Source of the DNA: CAVOBC01 sp963693635
Lineage (GTDB): Bacteria > Pseudomonadota > Gammaproteobacteria > Pseudomonadales > Azotimanducaceae
Length of the DNA stretch: 33,169 nucleotides
Reading direction: 5' to 3'
Assembly: GCA_963693635.1 (NCBI GenBank)
Contig: CAVOBC010000007.1
Span: 1-33,169 of the forward strand
The notes under the pieces are model-generated. The model saw only the letters and a list, made by a program, of their open reading frames with translations, did no database searches and was not told the DNA's origin. Shown one piece after another: positions 1 through 8,679 of the stretch. Both the position numbers and the translations under genes were made by a program. Each line of letters starts with the position of its first letter. Position 1 is the first letter of the stretch.

Positions 1-1225
1 TGTCGCGACTCGAAACTGGACCCCACATGGATTCCGGAGTCACCGGGTGGGCAACCTGTGCGGAACCGGGAAAGAGCAGCGCATCAATGCCTGCCATAGT
101 GCGCCTGACATCGGCGTTGCACGCCAGGCGCAGGTGATGAGCTGCGGCGTAGTCGGCGGCCGAAAAAGCGGCGCCCATCTGCAGCCACCCTCGAAACCAG
201 GGCCCGTACTCATCGGCTCGGGAGGGGTAATTAGCGCGATGTGCATTTGCCGCCTCGGCGGAGCACAGTACACCCCAGGCTTCAAGATACTCGCGCAAGC
301 GAGCGGGCATACGCACTTCTTGCACCGAAATACCCAGCGACTCAAACACAGATAACTGCTGATTGATTGTAGCGGCGTAGTCGTCGGTCAGATCGGTCGA
401 TGCGTAGTCCGGATCAAAGCCGATGGTGACACCCGCGAGCGATGTACGGGTCATTGTGGCCGGATCACGGAAGATGTTGCTGAACGCAGGGCAGGGCTCG
501 TCCAGGGATGTCGGGTCCATGGGGTCAGGACCGGCGATCGCAGTCAGCATGATTGCCGCGTCCTCGGTGCTGCGGGTCAGTGGACCGACATGATCGAGCG
601 ACGGTGCAAGGTCCATCACACCGTGCCGTGACACTCTGCCCCACGTCGGCTTCAGGCCCACGGTGCCGCAGGCGGCGGCGGGATAGCGAATGCTGCCACC
701 GGTGTCGCTGCCGAGCGTGCCAAAGGCGAGGCCCGCTGCGGTGGCTGCGCCTGAGCCGCTGGACGAGGCGCCTGGAAAGCGGCCCTTGCCCCACGGATTC
801 TCCGGAAATGCGAGCGCCGGGTTGTAGCCGCCCATCGCGCCCTCGGTCAGGTTGAGTTTGCCGAGAAGAACGGCACCGGCCGCTTGCAAACGAGTGACCA
901 CTGTCGCGTCGAAGTCGGTGATGTTGTCCCGGTGCACGGCGCAACCGGCCATCGTTGGCACACCGTTTGTGGCGCAGAGATCCTTGAGCGCAATCGGCAC
1001 GCCATGTAATGGTCCCCGATATTGCCCTGATTTCATCTCGGCGTCTGCCTGTTCTGCCTCATGGAGGGCGGAATCCGCCATCAATGTGGCATACGCTCGA
1101 AGGTGCGGGTCCTGGTCTGCGATACGGTCCAGCATATGACGTGTCACCTCGACAGATGTCCGCTCGTTTGCCCGATACTGCCGGGCAAGTGTGGTGATGG
1201 ACTGGAAATGCAATTCGTCAGACAT
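1..1225 (-). CDS. Amidase (amidase signature / GatA family), C-terminus cut by window edge
   Basis: The minus-strand frame is open from the ATG at 1225 to the window edge, giving about 408 residues of a family usually 450-500 long. It has the Ser-cisSer-Lys amidase layout: Lys81 in GVPIALKD, the Ser-rich loop GASSSGSGAATAAG (cis-Ser about 154) and nucleophile Ser178 in DTGGSIRYPAA. The 24-residue gap between the two serines fits the family. The N-terminus (MSDELHFQSITTLARQ) matches amidases with no signal peptide, so it is probably cytoplasmic. It hydrolyses a carboxamide to acid and ammonia; the substrate cannot be read from the sequence. It is not clearly GatA, because no gatB or gatC is beside it. 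It is divergent from the ThuA-like gene, with a 180-bp shared upstream region. Confidence 0.93.
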   Translation of the reverse strand, partial: MSDELHFQSITTLARQYRANERTSVEVTRHMLDRIADQDPHLRAYATLMADSALHEAEQADAEMKSGQYRGPLHGVPIALKDLCATNGVPTMAGCAVHRDNITDFDATVVTRLQAAGAVLLGKLNLTEGAMGGYNPALAFPENPWGKGRFPGASSSGSGAATAAGLAFGTLGSDTGGSIRYPAAACGTVGLKPTWGRVSRHGVMDLAPSLDHVGPLTRSTEDAAIMLTAIAGPDPMDPTSLDEPCPAFSNIFRDPATMTRTSLAGVTIGFDPDYASTDLTDDYAATINQQLSVFESLGISVQEVRMPARLREYLEAWGVLCSAEAANAHRANYPSRADEYGPWFRGWLQMGAAFSAADYAAAHHLRLACNADVRRTMAGIDALLFPGSAQVAHPVTPESMWGPVSSRD

Positions 1226-1405
1226 GATGTGTTGCCTTTTCTTTTCGGGTTGGGGTGGGGTTGGGTGTGGAGCACATTGCGACCGGGCCGGTCTACCCGA
1301 TACCAGGCGCGGCGAAGGTTGATATTGTGCTCGCTGCGCAAGCGGATCACACTGTTGGCGAACATACACCGTTTTTTGATGAACAGACCAGAGGATCTCC
1401 CCACG

Positions 1406-2230
1406 ATGACCCAGGCGACAACAAGTATACGAACCCACGTCGTTACCGGCGGCTTTCCGGTTGGTCAGCATGCAGGCCACGATATGGACTTCGCCCGCAT
1501 GCGGCTTCTGCAGGCGCTGCAAGCCAACGAAGACGTTCATGCGACCGTTAGCAATGACTTCACCGACTGCGACAAGTGGATTCGAGACTGTCAGTTCCTG
1601 GTCACCTATGTTGCCGGTCCCTATGCGGACGACACGCAGGCGGCGGTTATCCAGGAATGGCTTGAGGGTGGCGGCCGCTGGCTGGCGTTGCATGGCAGTT
1701 CGGGTGGCAAGGCCGTGCGGGTTGAAGGCAGTCGCTCCCGGCGTTGGGTCAAGACGGACTACCACGAAGCGCTTGGCAGCTTTTTCCTGACGCATCCGCC
1801 GATTCGCGAGTTTACGGTTGAGGTCGCTGATCAGGCTCATCCGCTTACCCGCGGCCTGCCCGCGTCATTCACGGTGCAGGACGAGCCCTACATGATTGAG
1901 GTGCTGCATCCCGACACGCAGCTTCTGCTGACCACGTCCGAGATTGAAGCGCCAGATTACGTCGCGGAGATCTACGGCAAAGATTCGTCCCTGCTGCCGG
2001 ATGGCAAGAACCGGGCGATTGGCTATACGCGCGAGGTTGGCAAGGGCGGCGTCGCTTATTTCGCCCTTGGCCATTGCCACAGCCCGACGACCAATGTGCA
2101 GGTGACCGTCGCCAGCAACATTGACGCGAACAATGAGGTGCCGCGCTTCTTCAAGGGGGTCTGGAACTCAGAGCATTACCAGCAACTGATCAAGAATGCG
2201 ATCGAATGGGGAACCGCCGCAGCGGCCTGA
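1406..2230 (+). CDS. ThuA-like domain protein
   Basis: This 274-residue protein fits the ThuA (trehalose utilisation) fold, a glutamine-amidotransferase-like alpha/beta domain. Typical segments are the early His-Asp-Met-Asp stretch, the CQFLVTYVAGP strand, the EWLEGGGRWLALHGSSGG turn, FTVQDEPYMIEVLHPD in the middle, and RAIGYTREVGKGGVAYFALG followed by GHCHSP near the end. Members occur in sugar and secondary-metabolite catabolism, but the reaction is generally unknown. The start at 1406 (MTQATTSIRT) was chosen because the frame further upstream is low-quality protein; an alternative ATG lies at 1379. An AGAGGA motif lies about 11 nt upstream, longer than ideal. The gene is monocistronic and convergent with the MFS gene. 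Confidence 0.85.
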   Translation: MTQATTSIRTHVVTGGFPVGQHAGHDMDFARMRLLQALQANEDVHATVSNDFTDCDKWIRDCQFLVTYVAGPYADDTQAAVIQEWLEGGGRWLALHGSSGGKAVRVEGSRSRRWVKTDYHEALGSFFLTHPPIREFTVEVADQAHPLTRGLPASFTVQDEPYMIEVLHPDTQLLLTTSEIEAPDYVAEIYGKDSSLLPDGKNRAIGYTREVGKGGVAYFALGHCHSPTTNVQVTVASNIDANNEVPRFFKGVWNSEHYQQLIKNAIEWGTAAAA

Positions 2231-2299
2231 TGGCCGAGCGGCAGACGTGATCGCGAGTGTGCGCAGCTTTGCTCGATGGGCGGAATGCGCATCTCGGTT

Positions 2300-3576
2300 T
2301 CACACCCGCCGGCGGGGTTCCGGCACCTTCAGAATGATGACGGCAAGCGCAATCACCTGAAGTACCGCGCAGAGGACAAACAGCGTCTCGTAGTTTGCGA
2401 GGACCACGAGCAGGCCGCCCATGACCGGCCCGATGGTGCCGATCAGGTTGATCGCCGTGTTCGAGATCGCGAGTCGCAGGGACATGTCCTCGATCTGCCC
2501 GAATTCCAGAACCATGTTCTGGCCCGCCTGATTGAATCCGCCGCTCGACATTCCCATGATCACAAAGAACGTGATCATCCCCGGCAGGCCGTTCACGAAC
2601 AGTAGTTGCAGGTGCGATACCGCCCACAGTGCCAGCGTGATGATGATGACCCTTCGATGGCCGCTATGATCTGCCAGCAGTCCCCACGCAAGGTTCGTGA
2701 CGCTTGAGGTCAACATCCAGATGGTCGTCAGCAGACCGAGGACGGTACCCGACAGTTCCATCCGTGTGCCCGCAAAGAGGATGTAAAAAGGCATCGCCAT
2801 GCGGCCGAAAGACGCCATCGCCCGTGCGAGGAAAAAGCGTGCAAAGGCGGGATCAGCTTGCAGCAAGGGGCGGAATGAACTGAAAGTGCCGCGCACCGAG
2901 TCGCGCGCGCGTACTGTCACCGCTGCCGGTTCCACCGTTGCGGCGAGGCAAAGAGGCCGACGGTCGTGATGCCGAAAGCGAGCAGAAAGAGTGCGCTGTA
3001 GCCGTTGCCGAGCAGGTTTTCGTCGATGAAGTAGTCGCCGGCGAAGTAGGCGACGCTGGCGGAGGTAACGCCCGCGAGGAAGTTGCGCATGCCGCTGACG
3101 ATGCCGCGGCGTTTGACGGGGATGACCTTTGCTCGCAAAACGTTCATTGAAACCTGCGACATACCCTGGAAGAAACCCATCAGGGTCATGAACAACATCA
3201 GACAGGCGACGAGGCTGTGGCCGGTCAGGTAAAAGCCGGCCGTTGCGAAACCAAGAATCTGCAGGCGCATGGCGAGACCGACGGCGAGCAGTGGCAACTT
3301 GATACGGCGTCGATGACCGATCATTGCCGCACCCATGACCGGCGAGACGACGGTGCCGAGCGCTTGCAAAGAGCGGGCGAGGCCGACCAGGAAATCAGAT
3401 CCCGTCAACATGAAGAGATAGGCGGGCAGGAAGGTGGGTGCCTGGACCAGTCGGAATCCGGTCTGGCCGAACATGCCGTTGCCAAGCTGGGCGACGATGT
3501 TGCGACGCAGGTGCCGCACAACATCGGCATCGTAGTCTTGTTGCGGGGTTTGCGTGGCAGCGGTCGGTGTGGTCAC
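2300..3576 (-). pseudogene. MFS transporter, split by a frameshift (3576-2917 and 2935-2300)
   Basis: Two overlapping minus-strand reading frames together make one normal 12-helix major facilitator of about 430 residues. The first (219 aa, GTG start at 3576) carries the N-terminal six helices and stops at 2917. The second (211 aa) carries the C-terminal six and opens at a GTG at 2935 without a clear ribosome site. Reading one base back near 2950 (coding strand CTC TTT GCC TCG) gives GLFCLAATVEPAA, a normal interdomain linker. So one base, probably a T in the TTT run, appears to be missing. It could be a real pseudogene, an assembly indel, or programmed -1 frameshifting. It is last in the minus-strand dioxygenase cluster and would export or import that pathway's substrate. 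Confidence 0.75.
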
Positions 3577-3627
3577 GCCGCTACTCTAACACTGTGCGGT
3601 CGGGCCCCTCGGGCGGACTTCAGTGAT

Positions 3628-3680
3628 CGGAGGTGAGCGGAGGCGCTCGGAGGTAAGTGGAGGTAAGCGGAGGTGAGCGA
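3628..3680. repeat. Five tandem 10-bp units, CGGAGGTGAG-like
   Basis: Units are CGGAGGTGAG, CGGAGGCGCT, CGGAGGTAAG, TGGAGGTAAG and CGGAGGTGAG. They lie between the DUF1330 stop and the MFS start. On the plus strand each unit resembles a Shine-Dalgarno core, but no plus-strand gene follows. It is probably a slippage-derived minisatellite. Confidence 0.85.
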
Positions 3681-3704
3681 AAGACGATCTGCCTTTTTGT
3701 GCGA

Positions 3705-4130
3705 CTAGGAACCGGTGAGCGTACCCATCTGCGACATTGCTATCAGCAACTGACCATCCAGTCCCGCCGCCCGATGCACGCCGAATTCGCGCACTTTGGG
3801 CGCCATCACGATTTGGGCGAAGGCTTCTTTGGATGGATATTCAACGATGGCCACGCTGTCCCATTTGTCTTCCAACTCGCCGATGATCAGATGGTCTGCG
3901 GATCCTGCGAAGATGAATCGACCGCCCCTGGACGCAACAAACGGGAGCATCTGGTCGCCATAAAGTTGGTACGCCGCCGCGCCCGAGAGATCCGTTTGGC
4001 GGCCGTCCGCGTACGCCGCTGTGTCCTTGAAACGCAGCAGGTTCAGCATGCAGACCGGGCCATAGAAGTCGCTCTGGATGAAGGCCTGGATGTTCTCGGG
4101 CGTCGGCCGCACAGCATTCGAAACGATCAT
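3705..4130 (-). CDS. DUF1330-family protein (dimeric alpha/beta barrel type)
   Basis: This 141-residue cytoplasmic protein has the family's hallmarks: a short opening, the strand VCMLNLLRFKD, then a Gly-rich segment GGRFIFAGSADHLIIGE, and the phrase DSVAIVEYPSKEAFAQIVMAP near the C-terminus. The last matches the usual W-D-x-v-x-i-v-e-Y-P-s pattern. DUF1330 members adopt a ferredoxin-like dimeric barrel; the function is not established, though many sit in catabolic clusters. It follows the PhyH-type gene by 32 bp on the same strand and is likely co-transcribed. The ATG at 4130 is the first in frame; no strong ribosome site is visible. Confidence 0.85.
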   Translation of the reverse strand: MIVSNAVRPTPENIQAFIQSDFYGPVCMLNLLRFKDTAAYADGRQTDLSGAAAYQLYGDQMLPFVASRGGRFIFAGSADHLIIGELEDKWDSVAIVEYPSKEAFAQIVMAPKVREFGVHRAAGLDGQLLIAMSQMGTLTGS

Positions 4131-4162
4131 GGCGAGGCCTTGATGTGGCTCTCGCCGGAGGG

Positions 4163-5044
4163 CTATTGCTTTGACATTCCGGCGCTATCCATGAATTTGC
4201 GCATATCGGTACCGCCGCTCGTTGCGGTGGCGGTGCCGAAGAACAGTTTTGAGCCCAGTAAGTTCAGCATGGCTTCGGAGGCGTTGGCGACGTATTCGTC
4301 GTCGCGCAGCAGGAAGGTGTAGTCGTCGATCGGCTGCGTATACAGGCGCTGATAGGTGGCGTGCAACACCGTGCGGGTGCCCGGGATGGTCCGGGAGCCT
4401 GACGCGTGCCAGACGGAGCCGTCCCAGACAGCAACGGAACCCTTCTCGACCTCGATGGGAATCGTTACCGGGTTTTTCAGTTCTTCTTCGGTTGGGTGCC
4501 GGCGCAGGCTCTGGGAGCCCGGCACGATGGTGGTCGCGCCGCCCTCGGTGGTCATGCCCTCGCAGGGGATGCAGAAAGTGATCACACAATTGTGTGCCGG
4601 GAACGGCGCTGGCAACCAGTTCTGGTCGGCGTGCAGTCCGAGTGCCGGCTGGCCCTCGCGTTTGATAGAGCCGATAAACTGTCCGGCGCGCATACCGGTG
4701 CCGACGCTTGCCTCGGCGACCGCCAACAACTTCGGCAGGGTGGCCACCTGATCGACTACCGGGTGCCGCCCGAGCAGCATCGACGCAACGTGCGTCTTGC
4801 CTGGACCCGCGGTTTCATCTGACAGCGTGTGAATGACCTCGCGGAGTTGGTCCATGAGTTCGTGCGGAGCGACATCCTTGACGACGGTGTAGCCGCGATC
4901 ACGCAGATCCTCAACGTTCTGCCACAGGTCCAACTCATCGATGGTCGGCTTTAGTGATTCAGAGATCGCGTACGGCGGCACCGTCTCGCGGGCATAAGTT
5001 TGAATGCGTGCGGCCGGGTCTTGTCGTGTGGCGGCGTCAGCCAT
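4163..5044 (-). CDS. Phytanoyl-CoA dioxygenase (PhyH) family protein
   Basis: A 293-residue Fe(II)/2-oxoglutarate-dependent dioxygenase. The facial triad is visible as HADQNW (His and Asp) and the distal His in DGSVWHASGSRT; the Arg after it (TIPGTRTVLHATYQR) probably binds 2-oxoglutarate. The N-terminal segment DLRDRGYTVVKDV is the usual PhyH opening. It hydroxylates an unknown substrate using O2 and 2-oxoglutarate. An AAGGA motif lies 7 nt before the ATG at 5044. It sits between a TauD-type dioxygenase and a DUF1330 gene, so two different dioxygenases of the same chemistry are clustered. Confidence 0.92.
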   Translation of the reverse strand: MADAATRQDPAARIQTYARETVPPYAISESLKPTIDELDLWQNVEDLRDRGYTVVKDVAPHELMDQLREVIHTLSDETAGPGKTHVASMLLGRHPVVDQVATLPKLLAVAEASVGTGMRAGQFIGSIKREGQPALGLHADQNWLPAPFPAHNCVITFCIPCEGMTTEGGATTIVPGSQSLRRHPTEEELKNPVTIPIEVEKGSVAVWDGSVWHASGSRTIPGTRTVLHATYQRLYTQPIDDYTFLLRDDEYVANASEAMLNLLGSKLFFGTATATSGGTDMRKFMDSAGMSKQ

Positions 5045-5185
5045 GTTGGGTTCCTTGTAGTCGTCTGCGTCAGGTCGTCTGCATCAGGTTGATTGACATG
5101 TGGGGCGAACAGCAATCGGATCAGTGGGTTGGCGCGCTGTGATCCCAGGGGTTCTCTGCGAGATCTGGTCGCTGAGTCAGATTGG

Positions 5186-6328
5186 TCAGGTGGCCGGCTG
5201 CTCGTAAAACGGCTTGTCGCCGCTCACCGTAACCCGCCGCAACAACCGGGTGTGCGGGTAGTAGTCACTTGCCGCATAGTGCTGCACTGCGCGATTGTCC
5301 CAGAACGCGATTGAGCCGGGCTCCCACCGGAAGCGGCAGATATATTCCGGCCGATCATGTTGCTTTAACAGTTGCGCAACGATCGCGGTGGACTCCTGGG
5401 CATCCAGCGTCTCGCCGGTGCGCCGGTCGGTGAGGGAATCGTGGCGCAGGAAGCCGCCATGAATGTAGAGAGCGGTCTTGCCGGTCTCCGGGTGCGTGCG
5501 TGCGAGCGGATGGGTGACACCGAACGGAATCTCCTGCTTGATGGTATCAATCAGATCCTGCGGCAGGACGCCGGCCATTCCGAGAAAGACGCGATAATCG
5601 TTGATGCCGTCGAGGTGTGAGATGCGTTCCTGCAACTCGGCGGGTAATCCCAGATAGGCGGCGTGGCTGTCGGCAAACAGCGTATCCCCGCCGGCGGGAG
5701 GCACCTCGATGCATTGAGCAATGGAACCGAGAGAAGGCTGTTCCATCCAGGTGACGTCCGTGTGCCAGCTATTCTCGGTGCCGGGGTTGTCCCTGGTGTG
5801 TGCAATCTCAAGGATGAATGGATTCTCGCCGCCCTTGCCGAAGGGAAACGCGTCCAGATCCCCGAACTGTCGACCCAAGTCCACCTGCTGGTCTTCCGAC
5901 AGGTTTTGGTCTCGGAAAAAGATGACCTTGCGCTCGTTCAGTGTGTCTCGAATGAACCGGGTCACGTCGGGTGACGGCGCCGCATGTAGATCGACATTGT
6001 GGATGACGGTGCCGATGGTGATGCCGAGGTGTTCCAGCTCGAATCCGAATTCGTCAGCGCGCGCCTGCAGCGCCTCTGTGACCGGGCGACTGCCCATGCG
6101 TTCGTATTCAAGCGCGACGCCGAGTCCGGCGCGGTTGTGCGGCGGAAAAAGCTGCTCGAGGGTTCGCGGCGTGCGTTGTGCCTCGCGGTGCGCGACCTGC
6201 CGCGCCTCGGTCAGTTTTTGTGCGGTGCGAACCGCGACTTCGTTGTATTTGTCATTACTGGCAGACGTCTCGGGCTGTTGCACATCCGGTTGCGTAGATA
6301 GTTGCGTAGATATGAGTTGCGTAGACAT
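5186..6328 (-). CDS. TauD/TfdA-family Fe(II)/2-oxoglutarate dioxygenase with long N-terminal extension
   Basis: A 380-residue protein. Its last 280 residues form the TauD/TfdA domain, from GITIGTVIHNVDL through the iron ligands in SWHTDVTW, the tail WDNRAVQHYAASDY and the Arg-rich RLLRRVTVSGD. The HxD motif and distal His are intact. About 100 residues precede the domain, which is long for this family. They include a low-complexity start (MSTQLISTQLSTQP) encoded by a 12-bp tandem repeat, then a charged helix-rich segment. The ATG at 6328 is the only good start; a moderate AGG lies upstream. It opens the minus-strand cluster with PhyH, DUF1330 and MFS genes. The substrate is unknown; taurine or an aryloxyalkanoate is only a family-level guess. 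Confidence 0.92.
   Translation of the reverse strand: MSTQLISTQLSTQPDVQQPETSASNDKYNEVAVRTAQKLTEARQVAHREAQRTPRTLEQLFPPHNRAGLGVALEYERMGSRPVTEALQARADEFGFELEHLGITIGTVIHNVDLHAAPSPDVTRFIRDTLNERKVIFFRDQNLSEDQQVDLGRQFGDLDAFPFGKGGENPFILEIAHTRDNPGTENSWHTDVTWMEQPSLGSIAQCIEVPPAGGDTLFADSHAAYLGLPAELQERISHLDGINDYRVFLGMAGVLPQDLIDTIKQEIPFGVTHPLARTHPETGKTALYIHGGFLRHDSLTDRRTGETLDAQESTAIVAQLLKQHDRPEYICRFRWEPGSIAFWDNRAVQHYAASDYYPHTRLLRRVTVSGDKPFYEQPAT
6289..6327. repeat. Three 12-bp tandem units at the TauD-type start codon
   Basis: GTTGCGTAGATA occurs twice back to back. A third copy (GTTGCGTAGACA) follows after three bases and overlaps the start codon. In protein this is the repeated STQL of the N-terminus. 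Copy-number changes would keep the frame. Confidence 0.85.
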
Positions 6329-6446
6329 GAGTGGCGTACCTGAGAATGGCGAGAACCGTGGTGGAGATTATTAGGCAGAGGGAACGCGATAGCCAGTCTG
6401 GATTCCTGAGTTACCCGCTGGTTTATCATCGTGCGGATCTCACCAG

Positions 6447-6596
6447 TCATACCGGTCGCATGGCCAGCATGTTCGACAGCTCAACCTTGTTCGAGATGCC
6501 AAGCTTCTTATAGATCGACTGGAGGTGATTGCGCACGGTTGAAGTTGAGACTTTGAGGTCTCGTGCAATCTCTTTGTAGCTCATTCCCTGGCCCGG
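6447..6596 (-). pseudogene. LuxR-family HTH domain, 3' fragment only
   Basis: The minus strand encodes QGMSYKEIARDLKVSTSTV and then RNHLQSIYKKLGISNKVEL, a textbook GerE/LuxR recognition helix and dimerisation helix, ending at a normal stop at 6447. The first helix of the domain (usually LTPREREVL) and any receiver or sensor domain are missing. Upstream of about 6596 the frame becomes Arg- and Cys-rich nonsense antisense to a different gene. I infer that the regulator's 5' end was removed by a deletion or insertion. The remnant lies just upstream of the TauD-type gene and may once have controlled that cluster. Confidence 0.8.
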
Positions 6597-6646
6597 TCTA
6601 CAGCAGTGCGGGCACCCTGCAGTCTGATAGCCGTGAACACTCGACG

Positions 6647-7132
6647 ATGCACGGCGACAGTGGCGCTGCGCCGCGCCGGTTCTCCGCCGGTGAAGTCTTT
6701 TGGGGGGTGCAGTACCACGTCCGACTTGAGGACTTTGACGGCACCTTCGATGGCATATCGAATGCCGATTTCCAGTTCGGCTACCACTCAACGACGATCA
6801 TCGAAGACGTGGACATCAACAATTGGGACGAGTCGTCCGAGGACCTTGCCTGGGGCGGATTTCACGCCAACACGACCACGAGTGGCGCCCTCGATTTCGG
6901 TGCGTTCTTCACGCTCAGCCGGTCGAGCGCAACCACCGGGTTGGCCAGGCTCCTCTGGGACTACACCATCTTCGCGGCAGCAGAGGCGTTCGATGAGGAT
7001 GACATTGCAGGCGTCCCAGCACCCACTGGCTTGCTGTTGGTCGCAGTTGGCCTTGTTGGACTCGGCCGTCGCCAGAGAGGTCGCCGGCCAATGTCACACG
7101 GTCCGAGTCGCGTATTTCCTACGGCGTCTTGA
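6647..7132 (+). CDS. PEP-CTERM domain protein, 5'-truncated
   Basis: The C-terminus holds a PEP-CTERM/exosortase sorting signal: VPAPTGLLLVAVGLVGLG, a membrane helix, then an Arg cluster (RRQRGRR). The body is acidic and beta-rich (VRLEDFDGTFDGIS, DINNWDESSEDLAWGG), like exported proteins of this class. The signal peptide that such proteins need is absent. The in-frame ATG at 6647 (MHGDSGAAPRR) has no secretion features, and upstream sequence runs straight into the antisense LuxR remnant at about 6597. I therefore read it as the 3' part of a broken gene. A 17-residue tail after the Arg cluster is also unusual. Expression is doubtful. Confidence 0.55.
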   Translation: MHGDSGAAPRRFSAGEVFWGVQYHVRLEDFDGTFDGISNADFQFGYHSTTIIEDVDINNWDESSEDLAWGGFHANTTTSGALDFGAFFTLSRSSATTGLARLLWDYTIFAAAEAFDEDDIAGVPAPTGLLLVAVGLVGLGRRQRGRRPMSHGPSRVFPTAS

Positions 7133-7459
7133 GACGCATTTCGGGACACACACCATTTTCGACGGCGGAGACGACGAGAAGAACGCACACGGTTGACGGC
7201 GTATGTCTCACGTGGGCCTTCCGATACGCCCAGGATTTGGCGGCAATGTCTGCATCGAGCGTCAGCCGCTGACCTGATCTTTCAGCGGCCGCAGCGCACG
7301 GGGTGTGAGCCGAAAAACGTGTGTGTCGTCAAATCCGTGATACGCGTCGTTGGTTGGGGTTGCCCATCGTGTGAGATTTGTCGCACATGACTTCGGCGCA
7401 TTGCACCGAGGGTGGTGGTGTTAGGATTTGCTCCTTTGTCCACCTCAGGCGGCGATTCA
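7133..7459. other. Non-coding gap before the D-arginine-dehydrogenase-like gene
   Basis: No convincing gene is seen on either strand. It presumably holds the promoter for the downstream oxidoreductase. A TTGCAC at about 7400 followed by AT-richer bases is a possible but weak promoter. Confidence 0.4.
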
Positions 7460-8578
7460 ATGAGCACAAGTGCCGACGTCATTGTGGTCGGAGCCGGTAT
7501 CGCCGGAGCGTCAGTCGCCGCCATGTTGTCTGCCCACCGTGAGGTGCTGTTGCTCGAGGCCGAGTCGCAGCCGGGCTACCATTCGACGGGTCGATCAGCG
7601 GCGTACTATGCGCCGTCGTACGGCAACGCGGTCGTGCAGCGGGTGACCGCGGCGAGCGGTCCGTTCTTTCGCGACCCGCCATCTGGCTTTGCGTCCGTAC
7701 CGCTGCTGGTCGACCGCCCATCGATGTACCTCGTTGCCGACGCCCAGATGCAAAGATTGGCGTCCTTGCTGGCGAGCCATCCGCATCTCACCCGACTCGG
7801 TGTCGATGAGGTGCGCGCGCGGGTCCCGATGATCGACAAGGGGCTGGTGACCGCGGGTGCGATTGATCACGGGGGTGGCGATCTGGATGTCGATGCGCTG
7901 CTTCAGGGGTTTCTGCGCCTGTTTCGAGACCGTGGTGGAGATCTGATCAGGGAGTCCCGGGTGACGGCAGTCGCTCGCCGGGCTGGCGCCTGGCACGCAT
8001 CGACCGGGACTGACGAATACGATGCGCCGATCATCGTCAATGCCGCCGGGGCGTGGGCCGACAACCTCGCTCAGGTGGCCGGGCTCGGTCCGCTTGGCCT
8101 CACGCCGATGCGGCGTACTGCCGCGCTGGTCGAGCCGCCTGCGGGCTGCGACATCACTGACTGGCCGAATGTAATCGACATCGATGAGCAGTTTTACTTC
8201 AAACCGGACGCCGGGCGTCTGTTTATATCCCCTGCGGATGAGACACCGTTTGCGGCCTGTGATGCCTACGCGGATGACATCGATGTTGCGATAGCGATCG
8301 ATCGCATCCAGGCGGTCGCAAGCCTGGACGTCAAGCGGGTGCTCGCGAGTTGGGCTGGCTTGCGTACCTTTGCCCCTGATCGCCAGTTCGTGTCCGGCTT
8401 TGACCCCCGCACCGACGGCTTCTACTGGCTTGCGGGGCAGGGTGGATACGGCGTGCAATCATCCCCGGGCATGGCGGACATCGCGACACAGTTGATTACA
8501 GGAGAAGAGGGCATCGTTGATGACAAGGAGGTCGCGGCGTTGCGCCCGCTCCTGAGTCCAGAGCGGCTTCTCGGTTAG
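7460..8578 (+). CDS. FAD-dependent D-amino-acid dehydrogenase, D-arginine-dehydrogenase-like
   Basis: A 372-residue DAO-fold flavoenzyme. The FAD-binding motif VIVVGAGIAGASVA is at residues 7-20. It is followed by QPGYHSTGRSAAYY, INAAGAWADNLAQ-type and FYFKPDAGRLFISPAD segments, then ASWAGLRTFAPDR and WLAGQGGYGVQSS. From memory these match Pseudomonas aeruginosa D-arginine dehydrogenase (DauA) segment by segment, including the His before STGR, the Tyr of YFKPD and the Arg of WAGLR that bind substrate there. It would oxidise a D-amino acid to the imino acid, which hydrolyses to a 2-oxoacid. The ATG at 7460 has AGGCGG upstream; a GTG at 7412 is in frame but adds atypical residues. It stands alone and is convergent with the MATE gene. 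Confidence 0.9.
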   Translation: MSTSADVIVVGAGIAGASVAAMLSAHREVLLLEAESQPGYHSTGRSAAYYAPSYGNAVVQRVTAASGPFFRDPPSGFASVPLLVDRPSMYLVADAQMQRLASLLASHPHLTRLGVDEVRARVPMIDKGLVTAGAIDHGGGDLDVDALLQGFLRLFRDRGGDLIRESRVTAVARRAGAWHASTGTDEYDAPIIVNAAGAWADNLAQVAGLGPLGLTPMRRTAALVEPPAGCDITDWPNVIDIDEQFYFKPDAGRLFISPADETPFAACDAYADDIDVAIAIDRIQAVASLDVKRVLASWAGLRTFAPDRQFVSGFDPRTDGFYWLAGQGGYGVQSSPGMADIATQLITGEEGIVDDKEVAALRPLLSPERLLG

Positions 8579-8600
8579 CCAGCGGTTATCAGGCTGTCGG

Positions 8601-8615
8601 CGACCGTCGCGGTCG
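8601..8615. terminator. Small hairpin between convergent genes
   Basis: CGACCG-TCG-CGGTCG is a perfect 6-bp stem between the ends of the oxidoreductase and MATE genes. There is no T-run, so a terminator role is only suggested by position. Confidence 0.25.
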
Positions 8616-8679
8616 TGCAATCGCCGGTCAGGGTCGGGGACGGTATCGACTTGATGCGTTCGTTTCACCAGCGCGGACC

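Noticed and set aside
1061..1405. N-terminal extension of the ThuA-like protein
   Set aside because: The extra residues are Arg/Trp-rich with no family resemblance and overlap the amidase promoter and start.
2917..2935. A second UGA-recoding event in the split MFS gene
   Set aside because: The downstream half is in a different frame from the TGA, so this is a frameshift and not stop recoding.
3657..4322. A 221-residue plus-strand frame
   Set aside because: It is antisense to the well-supported DUF1330 gene and resembles no protein family.
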